The notes beneath the pieces were generated by a model. It was not told the DNA's origin. It saw only the letters and a program-made list of their open reading frames with translations, and searched no databases. DNA of 64,000 nucleotides from Cercozoa sp. M6MM. Its lineage: Eukaryota > Endomyxa: Ascetosporea. The DNA lies in NCBI GenBank assembly GCA_040357565.1, contig JBDODJ010000006.1. One strand, written 5' to 3'. A program made the position numbers and the translations under genes. Below, in pieces: positions 45,959-56,114 of the stretch (position 1 is its first letter; the number at the start of each line of letters is the position of its first letter).

Positions 45959-45979
45959 GGTAGTCGACAGTCGACTACC
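45959..45979. promoter_or_regulatory. Perfect 10-bp palindrome upstream of the methyltransferase gene
   Basis: GGTAGTCGAC-A-GTCGACTACC, a 21-base exact palindrome 79 bases upstream of the methyltransferase start codon and near the 3' end of the next minus-strand gene. It could be a dimeric regulator site; that is inference from symmetry and position. Confidence 0.4.
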
Positions 45980-46062
45980 GTACACATCGTCCTTACTGGA
46001 AGTGCATAATCCTCTAAAACGATTGACCGTTGCAGTCCTCAAGCGTTTCAAGCCGAGTCGGT

Positions 46063-47387
46063 TTAGTTAAGGTGCGTGTTGAAGAAATCGAGGGTGCGCG
46101 CCTTGGCGATAGCGCACTGCTCGGCGTTGTAGTTCGGGCCCTCCTGCATATCATATCAAATCAGGGTCAAGCAGCATTGATCAAGCAGCATTAATCAAGC
46201 AGCATTCGCAGGAGGGAGTGAGGCCGATTGTGTAGGTACCTGGCGGCAGAACGCGTGCTCACAACCCGGGTAGGTGTGCAACGTGAACCTGCAACACAGG
46301 AGGTTACCAATGCAGGTGAAGCAAACTACCGACGAAAGAAACAGCACTGCACGTTGGCCTCCTGCATGGCTTGCGTCAGCTTGCCAACGTCGGCCGGCGA
46401 CGAAAAGCCCTCGAGCGAATCGGCATCACCAAAGTTCAGCAACAGCGGGCACTTGACACCTGGGAAGCAGGGGAGATAACCTAAGGGACAAAACTTTCTG
46501 AGGCACTAAGAGGTACCCTGCTTGGCAGGGTCGGCCAGCGCAGCGCCCGGGATGCCGTAGAACACGGAGCTGCAAGGGGAGGCAGGTGTGAATGGTTAGT
46601 ATCAATTAAGTAGGAATTCTAAGGCTGGCACACGGAGACATACCAGGCATCGGCCTCGTCGATCAACACAGATGAGGCGAGCGTGAGAGCGCCGCCCATG
46701 CAAAAGCCACTACACAAGACGCATACACCAGCAGGTGAGGTAGGGGGTAGAGGCGATAACGCACACGATGCCGACCTTGGTGCAGCCGTTGTTTTTGAGG
46801 TAGCGCACAGCACCTGCACACACGCAAAGACGAGGGTGTACTGAAAGACAGATGGGAAAGGAAAGAACTATACCACGAATGTCCTCAATTGCACCCGGCC
46901 AGTCCAGGCCGTCCATAAGATGGCCCTACATGCCAGGCAATGTATTGTCAACACATGCATAACTGTGCAGGAATTACAGCCTCCTCATGGTCGATCGCCT
47001 CCTTGCCTCTGCCACACAGAGAGGAAAGATCAAAACGGGAGCACCCTTGAAGAAAAAGAAAAAACCGGTACCGGTACAGATCAGGAACGAGCGTCTTGAA
47101 CTCGTCAGTAGGGAACCAGCGCGTCGCCAAATCCTTGATCTGCAGAAATGCGCTCACTTCAATATCAGACACGCATTCTGATAAAACTTTGGGAACTTGC
47201 CTACCTCCTGGTTGGCACCCCACCACTCCTGGATCACAACGACGCCCTTGGTCGACTCACCTGCACAAGTAACCGACGTTTCGAAAACAAGCATTCCAAA
47301 AAGAAAAAAGATTGCAAAACACGCACCTTCGAGGTAACCGACGCCCTTGCCGGCTGCGTTGGCAGACTCGTACTCAATTCGGACCAT
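46063..47387 (-). CDS. Dienelactone hydrolase family protein
   Basis: Alpha/beta-hydrolase with the Cys-Asp-His triad of dienelactone hydrolases: VGIV-GFCMGGALTLASS (nucleophile Cys), LLNFGDADSLEGF (Asp) and YPGCEHAFCRQ (His). It starts MVRIEYESANAAGKGVGYL, has VVVIQEWWGANQE early in the fold, and ends TLDFFNTHLN. About 250 residues, the usual length. Eight or more short introns cut it. It probably acts in the cytosol on lactones or small esters; the natural substrate is unknown. Confidence 0.9.
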
Positions 47388-47553
47388 CCTCGCTCTGTAA
47401 ATTGCTTTACTGTGCCGCAGCGAAAGTCCGCTCAACTATTTCTTTTTCGCTGCTGGTTGATCAACATCGATCTCTGGAAACAAGAAGTGATTGAACGTGT
47501 GCACCACTTTAATAGATTGGCGTTATTGTATTGATGGCAACCTAACCCTTCGA

Positions 47554-50500
47554 ATGACTTCTTGGGACGACAGGAAAGAACGTTTCAGCAGGTAGATTCA
47601 TTTTGATAACCTCGTAAAATGTCGTGGTGCTTGGCGAATCGCGGCTATCTAGGTGGTGGAATGAACAAAAACGACAGTGGTTACTGGCGTGGCAGTACGT
47701 GTATGCGGATTCAAGTGCGTCAAGCATTTCAAGTACTATATGAAATGCGTATTTTAATCCTTGCAAGGCAGAACGACGGCCGAGGTCAACACTGATTGGA
47801 GCATCCACGGTGTTTTTTGTCGTTGGTAAATTTGAGCACCTTTTTTTTTTTTACTTTGTTGCAACGTACATGTACGCGCAGCCTTTACGGCGCTGCTGCA
47901 AGCTGCCGTTTCACGCGCGCCGCTGATTTATTTCCGTCTCGCCGAGAAGACAGTTGGCGAACTCGATGTGAGCTCTCTCTTTCTGCCCATACCCGCATCC
48001 ACGTCTCTTCATTTGCACTGTTTTGTTTAGATTCTAGTTACACCTGGCAGTTCGGAGTTTCGAAACGTGGATGCACAGGACACAGTATCTTTTCCATACT
48101 GCGTGTTCAGTTTCCCACAAAGATTCCGCGCGTTCCCGCTTGAAAACAGGTGCGAACTTTGCTGTCGTCGGTGCTTTTGTCGAACACTACAGCTGTGATT
48201 GCTCCTTTAATCAACGATACACAAGTCGACACAGACTTGGCACGCGACATTCTTGACGTCTCGGGCTCCGAGAGTCGAATCCACGGCTCTTTCCCGCGGT
48301 TTGTGTTCCCTGCTTCGATAAATGAGAGCAAGGTAACTTTGCTCTCGTTGGATCAACAAAAGGAACGCACTCTCGGCGTTGGCAGGTACTACTGTACTGT
48401 AGAGTGGTTTTGGTTCTGATGTTTGGTTTTTGAATACAACTGCTTGGAAACAGAGAGTTTAAAACGCCGGCTTTGCCGCTTGAAATCGATGGCATCTGGC
48501 TACAGCAGTCCGTTGCACAGCGTTCCGATTTTGAGTTAGGTACTGCGGCTGTTAGTTGAAAGATTATCGTTTAGCTTTTGTTTGGTTGAGCAGGTGGCAC
48601 GGCCAATGTGTCGCTTAACGTGCTGTCACTCGTGGACACCAAGACGCTGTTCAACCAGAAGGAGATTGGCGACATCCTGACGCAGCAACTTGTTGGAGGT
48701 AGGCTTGTTTGTTTTCTCTTACTATTTTAAGGGATTGTATGTGTGAGAATAGACTTGGATGGTGTAACCAATGTGAGTGTACCGGTCGATGTCGACACCA
48801 ACGTCACACTTAACGGCAATACGACGCTGCCGGCTCAGTTGCGTGACGTTCAAGTGGATTCCACGCCACTCAATGTCACCAACATCACTGTACCATTTGC
48901 CTTGCCCTTGTGTTCTTCTGCATCAATTTATCACACTCGTTTCTTCTTTGTAGGGCACGGTAACTCTGGGCGAGTTGTTCGACCAGGTGCTGCGAAACAA
49001 CAACGTGACCAACGACACGAGCGTCGTTGTGCCGCTCAACATGTCGACAACGGTGAATGTGACACTCGAGAACCGTCAGATCTCGCAGCTGCTTCGAAAC
49101 ACAGTGGCTCCTGTTCTCGAGGTCTTCCTGACGAATTCCGCCGATCAGTTGCAGAACATTCCACTGCAACCGCAGAAAGTGCGCGGTATCTTTCCTGGGG
49201 CCGATGGCAAATGGCCTTCTGCACTAGGCCAAACCGTTGTGGCACACCCGGAAGCTGTAGGTCTTTCTTTCAATTCTTCCCTTTCGAGTGTTTACTGCGT
49301 GAGTGTTTACTGGTGGTTACTGCAGGTGTGGGCTGGCATAAATGCAACTGTGGCACCGCTGGTGTCGCGTCTGCTGAATGCAGCGGATTTGTTCAACACA
49401 ACGTCGCTGCTGAACGCGTCGAATTTCAGTGTGTCTTTCGTCACCAACAGCGGCAACATCACAAACATTGGGTACTCCTTTTGACCATTGTACACTTCGT
49501 TTGGTATCCCAACTCGTTGTACCTGTCAGTGACATCACAAACGTGAGCGACATTGCCAGTGTCACTGTGAACAATGCGAGTTTTGACCAGGCATTGTTGA
49601 ACTCCTTGAACGAAACTCTGCTCGGTCAGAATGTCAGCGTGCGAAACGACGTCGTTCAAGCACTCGATGTGCCCTTTGCTTTCACATTTATTTCACCTTT
49701 TTGTTTTGTTTTTTGTTTTAACCTCTCCGACCCTTTTGCAGAATGTGAAACTGGAGGAGTTTACGCCGATCCAAGTGGTCACGTGGCGACAGCGAGCGAC
49801 CCAGTACCTCAAGTCGACGTCCAATGGTACAAGACTTTACCCACAGTCGCCATGTGCTTGTGATGTCACTTGGCACGCGCGTTGTTAGTCCTCGACCAAT
49901 TGGCCGAAGTGACTGCACTGTTTGTCGACAGCGTCGATGATTTGGCGCGAGCCGCGGTGACAGTATCGCTGCCTCTGGCGACTCAACTCGTCGCCACTGA
50001 CTTTGTAACTTTACTCTCTTAACCCCTCCCCACTCGTACCCTTTTACAACCATACCCTAGGTGCGACTGTTCCTGGACAATGTCTTCTTGTCGAGTGTGT
50101 TGCTGATGCTGCTGCTCTGCACGTTACTGGTGATGGCACTCATGCTGACCGACGCTGCTGCAGAGCAGTTCCAGGCAGCGCTCCTGCGTGCATTGGGTCT
50201 GCCTCGCAAAGCTCTTGCTAAGGTATCATTGTTCCCTTTGCACCCTTATACCCATATCCCAGCGTGTACTTCCATAGGTACTGCTGACGAAAGTGGCAAT
50301 CTTTGCGGTACCGGCGCTGTTGTTCGGACTGCTGGTGGCGACACTCGCCTTCCTAGCCGTGTCAAAGGTGTTCGACGAATTCGCCGCCCTGGACAAGGTC
50401 GTCGCTGGACAGCCTACGCCTGCTAGTACTCCTCCGGGCAGTGTACCGTGCCCTCCTCTGTATGTTTGTTGTATCAATTGTATCCACATGTGGTAGGCCA

Positions 50501-53500
50501 TCTTGGTGGCTTCGCTTATGGGCGTGTTCATTCCTCTTATCGCCATTGGTATACTCTGTTGCAATTTGTCTATGGATATTAATGTCACATGTGTGTTAGT
50601 GGTACCGCTGCGACGAGCGCTCGGCGATTCGGCACGACTGCGTGATGCTTTGGATATCCAGGTTCCCTGAACTCTTGGCACTTTTTTTTTGTTTTGATTC
50701 CTTATGTTTTTCTGGTCGGCGTTGGCAGAAGCGCGCAGTTGACGACGTCAAGATCGAGCAAATTGACGAAACCAAGATCTCTTTCGTGTAACATTCAGAT
50801 TTCAGAGGATAATCAAAAGTTGCAGGGGGTAACGGAGCCAAGGCAAAGTGCTATGAGGGAAGCTTTGTATGCAGTCGCGCGCTGGTGCGTCCGGCGACGT
50901 TACTGAGTGCCGTTGCTCTTTTGCTAGGCGCTGCTGTTTTCTGGTGCTCTTTTTTTTCTCTTTGACTTTTACAGTGAAAGTAACTTTTGACTGAGCAGGC
51001 TGATTCCGATGTCGTTCGCACTGGAGGATTTTGCGCTCTTCCTGGGCATTCTCAACTTTGTGTTGCTCGCGATGATTGCGGGTACATTTGTTTTAAACTG
51101 GTCTAGACCAAGTCGGGCTTGTTCAATATGTTGTTTTTTGTAAACCAGGTTTAGTGCTGCTGGCACAGTTGCTGCAACCGTTCGTGGAGATCTTTCTCGT
51201 CTCGTGTCTCGGGTGGTGTCGACTGGTGTAAGTTTTCGACCAGATCAGTAAGTGAAATGGGGAAGAGTTCTTTGTTTTGCTTAGACCACCGGGCGATGTG
51301 CTGCTGATCCACAAGCAGCAAGTATTTCATCCTTAATGTACTTATAATTGTGTGTGATGTTTATTGGAAATCAGGCAAGTCACCGTCCGCGAAACAAACA
51401 AACGGCACTGATGTTCACGACAGCGGTTGCCTTCGTCGTTTTTGCTTCGACGATGCTTGTACTGCTTTCCGTTTTGTTTGTCAACTTTTTGACTGCAACT
51501 GTGTGTTTAGGCACTCCAAAAGAACAATATTTTGGACGGCGTTGCTTCGTTTGGTACATTCATACATATTAACTGTTTGTTGTGCTTACCGACGATTGTT
51601 TGGCAGCCGGGTCGGACTTGTCAGTTCTCGCAATCGACCCGCGTGTATTCTTGCTCAATTAAAGGGAAGTATTGCAGTGGCAATTTGTTTTTGATGTTTG
51701 ATACAGAATCAACCGCTACCCGAGGCCGATATTCGCCGTGTTTTGGCCGGTTATGACAATCTACAGTACACGTTTATTTCGGTAGCTTCTTCTTTCTACC
51801 TTCATTTACAATTAATGTTTCAATGTTTGCAGGACACTGCGGCGAATTCTCTGTTGTCGCTGTTCCACGAAAACAACAACAGCACGGTACTGTTTCTGTG
51901 CTGCTGTGTTATTTCGCTACACTGATATGCTGTTTGGGCAGGACTTGGTGGTGACAGAGAGTGAGACACGCATCGGCACGGCATCTTTCTTCCGCAGCGT
52001 TCGTCAGAACGTATATGCCTTGGGTCGGTTGCCTGTGTGTGCTTGTGTGTGTGTTGTTGTTGTTGTTGTCGTCGTCTGGGTTGACTGTATTTTGACTGAT
52101 GGATTAACACAGAGGAGAACTACTTGGACGTTGCCTACGATCGATATGTGCGCGTGGCGTCCTATGCCACTGGTAGGGTTTGTTGAGTTGGGGTTTGTTT
52201 CCTGATGACACACATCCGCGTTCAGATGAATCAGGCCAACGTGACTTGGTGCGCGAACTCTACCGTCGACAGGAGGAAACAGGTGCGTTCCTCTTTTTGT
52301 ACTTGACTCTGTATAACTGAGGTGCTGTGGTAGGCATCACAATGCCATCTTACATGGTGGCCACAGGTGTCAGTTCCGACAGTGAGACACTCGAGTACCC
52401 GTCCGAATGGGCGCAACGACGACAACAACGTGCACAAAATGTGTACTCGCAGCCTGTACTTTGTCTCTACCCGTTGTGTGTTTACTAAGTTATTTCACTT
52501 TTGGCATAGGTGGCGGCACTCGTGTCGCAAGCACTGGACCCAGCGACTGATCTGTCCACGCAGACGCCGTTTCGTTTGCGACTGCGAAACACCGGGTATG
52601 ACAGTTCGAACTCGGCAGCAAGCAAAAATGACGAGGAACGAGACACCTTCTTGGTTGCACAAGCGCACGCGCTCGTGCGCAAGTTGTACCCTCTGCTTTA
52701 CTTTCTTCTGCAGGCCATGTCTTATTTGGCTCTGTTTTTGTTATAGTCCCGGTTTCTTCTTGTCGCGTTTCGCACCCTTCGCATGGGGAGTATCATTGCG
52801 TTGTGACCTTGTGTTCTGTCTGTGCAACAATGTATGTGCTTAGGCACCGATGCTGGTGACTCAACCGACGTTAGATCACATGGTGCGACAGGTCTACGCC
52901 GACTTCACTGGGTGCGCACATTTTACGTACAACTATACAGCTTGTGTATGCTTTGTGTGTACAGAGAAGAGTTGGCGCAAACCAAGATTTCACAACGACA
53001 ACTGCTCGTTCTGTTCCGTACAATGATATCTCCTGTGGCATATAGACTGTGCCGTGAAGAAAAGGATGCGAATCTGTGTTTAAACAGGCGACGGGACGAC
53101 AAAGAAGCAGCGCGAAGCTGTTGCTGCAGCGGTGCAAGCGTTGCTGGAGAGTTCGGACTCGCAGCAACAGAGTACTGGCGAAGAGGACCCAGATTCTGAG
53201 GTATCTAAACTAAGGCATTGTCTTTGTAAAGTACATGAACAGTTTGTTTGTAGACATCAACAACAGGCAGTAACTCTGCCGATTTCTTCGTCACCGTTGA
53301 CGTGATCTCCACATCTGAAGTATGTCTGTCTGTGCTTTGTGCACTCTTCTTTAACTCTCCTTGTAGTCACTGTCGACGGCAGCGGACATGCTGGATCTCT
53401 TTTTCTTGAGTACACTTGGCTTGAAACATTATGTGTGTTGTTCTGTGCTTACGCTAACTGGTACAGTTCTGGGACTGCTCGCGATGGTGCTGTGCTTTTT

Positions 53501-54137
53501 CTTGCTGCTTCTTAGCACGGTTTGTTAGCCTATTATGCCTTGCATTTGCCCGTGTTGTACTTGTGTTTGTGTGTACAGATCGCCAATGTGCACGAGCATC
53601 GATACGAACTCGGCGTGCTGTACTTTTTGCATCTTCGCGTCCTTTTCTTTGCCTAGATCATCCCGCTTCCTTTCATAGGCGAGCTTCGGGCATGACGAAA
53701 CGTCGTCTGACCTCACTCTTTGTCATTGAATGTAAACTTATATTAATATTAACCCTTTGGAGAGTGTTCTTATTACTGTTGGTCATTAGCGCTTGCACTG
53801 ACGATTTCTTCGGCCACTCTTGGCACTCTCGTTGGCGCTGGTACTCTTCTTGCTCTGTATGTCTGTCATGCGTGTGTACGCACCGAGTGTGCAGGTGTGG
53901 CCATGTCGCTGGCGGCACAGTTCGCGCTGTTTTCCGAGCAGCCTCTCGCCATTGTGTTCCCATGTACCATTGGAGCAATGGTCTCAATGTCGATATGGCA
54001 GCATACGGTTGCGTACTGTAGGGCCCCTCTGGTCTGCGCTGCAAGCCATGGCACTTGCCGTTTCTGTTTTCGCCGCCTGGTGGCCGACGCGTGCTTTCTT
54101 GTCGCGGCCCACTAGTCAGCTGCTGAAGAGCGTGTGA
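47554..54137 (+). CDS. FtsX-like (ABC3-type) permease with large glycosylated ectodomain
   Basis: Long multi-pass membrane protein. Start MTSWDDRKERFSRWWNEQ, then a first TM (STLIGASTVFFVV). A large lumenal/extracellular region follows (about 47.9-49.95 kb) with some twenty N-x-S/T sites. Next comes a permease core: VLLMLLLCTLLVMALMLTD, LRALGLPRKAL, KVAIFAVPALLFGLLVATL, ILVASLMGVFIPLIAIVVPL with RRALGDSARLRDALD. Then come TMs near 51.0-51.2 kb, KQTALMFTTAVAFVVFAS, a second soluble domain, and a final core (LLAMVLCFFLLLLSTIANVH, EHRYELGVL, GMTKRRLTSLFVIE, AALQAMALAVSVFAAWWP). LRALG/ELGVL and 'MTKRRL' are FtsX/MacB signatures. No ATPase is encoded beside it. Some exon edges near 50.7-51.7 kb are unclear. 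Confidence 0.85.
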
Positions 54138-54446
54138 TGAACCTTAAATTCTTCTTTTCCATCACACTCAATCGGCCTGAGTAGTCATTCTTTTCCAGTC
54201 GATCTGATTGAAAGGTAGTTTGATCGATCAACAGTCGTGTGTCAGGCACAGGATCTTTTGTGCTGACAAAACGTTTTGTTCTACAGTAGACGGTATTTAG
54301 ACTTAAAATAGAGCCTTAAAACGACAAAACATTGTGTAAAACGCTGGGCCAGTTTGCAATTGAGTTTCAGCATGCAAAGCTCCTTTGATTTTCGTTTTTT
54401 GCCCAGGTTGTCCAAGATTTTCCGATAAAGAACTGAAGAGAAACTG
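54138..54446. other. Intergenic interval
   Basis: 309 bases, AT-rich in the middle. No gene or repeat recognised. It probably holds the permease 3' UTR and the promoter of the next gene. Confidence 0.45.
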
Positions 54447-55881
54447 ATGTCGCAACTGCTGCCAGGACCTCAGTACGAGCAAGCAAAGCTGTTGAAAGTC
54501 GTATTTTTGGGCCCTGAGTGTTCCACCAAAACTGAGTACAGCTTTTCATGTGCTTGCGGCAAGGGCCGGGGGGGAGGGTGACGCTTGGTTTGTGCCTTGC
54601 AGGTTCGGACAGTGGGTGGCAAATCAATTGGAGCTGCAAGAGCTTCCAGAATCTGTACCACACTGCGCAGATTTTATGCAAGAAAGTCTGTGATAAACTA
54701 AGGCTGCAGAAGTGGGGCCTGCAATTTGTCGGCCAATCGGCGGACGCCGGCGAGAAGAATTTCTTCGTAATGTGCAGCGCCAGTGGCTTCACGTTTGGTC
54801 ATTCCGCAGTACCTTGGATTTTCATTACAATATTCATCCTATACACTGAGTCACATTTGTGCTAAAAGGTCGAGTTCAAGGGGCAAACGCGCCGCTTACC
54901 GCCTGCAGTTCGGCAGGAATTCCGTTGTGTAAAACCACTCAAAAATGAGAATTAAATGTGTCAGATGCATGTGTGTTTGTGTGGTCGATAGGCATCGCAT
55001 TTGCAAGGCACGGTGTTGAGTGACATTGCACGTGCAGCGAACAGTATCTGCACTGAACTGGACGATAGTGTTTTAGAGTTCTTTTTGTCTCACTGGCGCC
55101 ACTTTGTAAGTTGTTTCTGCCTGCCTTTTAAGAGCTATAGGAGTGAATTGAACAACGATAGGCCCTTGAGTTGGTGGCTCGTGCTCAAATAATGCTGCTG
55201 AAGGATAGCAATGCCTTTCGCTTCGTGCACGCCATGGAGTTCGTCGGTGGTGGTGTGTAAGTGGCTTTTCAATTCAAATAAATTTACCTCAATAAATCTC
55301 CAACGATGTTGTTGTTCGTGACTCCAGTTTCGGTGCCCCGCAAACAATGGCGTATTCGACATTCCAACGCAGACGTGTCAATACACTTGTATATATTTTT
55401 TCGCTTTGGTTTGTTTTTTCTCTTTTAGTCTTTACGAGGGGTTGGAACTACAGGTGAACTGGGCTGAAAGCACCAGCGGCAAACCGTCCTCGCCGACTGC
55501 AATGCGTGTTTGGTTTTCGCGCGCTTCTCCTTCTTCATACACCGGTGGTGGTACAGTGCCGATTTTGTCAATGCTACAGTATCGACACAGTAAACAAAAC
55601 TGTATCAATACAGTCAGGGCTTGGACTGTATCTGATATCTATGTGCTTGTTTAGATGTTAGTCAAAGAGCGCTACAGCACTACGACGCACTCGATGTGTC
55701 GTTTGCCGAAGGAGAGGTCCAAGGCCTGGCTGACTTGCGCGACACTGTAAGATTGTTTTGTGTTTTCGGTTGTAGCCGACGGAGTTCTGCCACTGTGTAT
55801 GTTGGCATCTCACAGGTGAAGCAGCTTGACGACGGAAGGTTCCAAGCAGGTCAGATTCTCGCCTTTGAGTGGCTTGCATAG
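54447..55881 (+). CDS. Unknown protein
   Basis: A consistent exon chain can be joined in frame. ATG at 54447 (MSQLLPGPQYEQAKLLKVVF) leads to FGQWVANQLELQELPES, KWGLQFVGQSADAGEKNFF, VEFKGQTRRLPPAVRQEFRC, ASHLQGTVLSDIARAANS, ALELVARAQIMLLKDSNAF, FGAPQTMAYSTFQRR, YEGLELQVNWAES, and last VKQLDDGRFQAGQILAFEWLA (stop at 55879-55881). Introns are 55-80 bases with GT/AG ends. The CAC near CSTKTEYSFSCACG might bind metal. No family recognised. It may be two genes if the join near 54930-54993 is wrong. Confidence 0.5.
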
Positions 55882-56007
55882 CTGCATGCACAGGGCCAGC
55901 CTACTGCCAAGTGCAAGCGAACTGAAACAATTAAAACAGAACGCCGCGCACTGTACAAGTGCGGAGCTACGCGGAACGCAAATATGTAGTACCGTAGCAT
56001 AGATACA

Positions 56008-56101
56008 GTACGGTACGTAAGCACATACCTTCAGACTGCGCTGAATTACATAGTTCGTCGGTTTCTTAGTATACTGAACTGACTACCGTACGGTACGTAA
56101 G
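56008..56101. repeat. 14-bp direct repeats flanking a 66-bp segment
   Basis: GTACGGTACGTAAG occurs exactly at 56008-56021 and 56088-56101. The 66 bases between them include the second copy of the dispersed repeat (56060-56080). The layout is that of a short insertion with a target-site duplication, though 14 bp is long and the element has no obvious terminal repeats. Confidence 0.5.
56060..56080. repeat. Dispersed repeat, copy 2
   Basis: GGTTTCTTAGTATACTGAACT, one base different from 28554-28574. See that copy for the shared upstream sequence. Confidence 0.6.
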
Positions 56102-56114
56102 TAACTAAAGCGAG

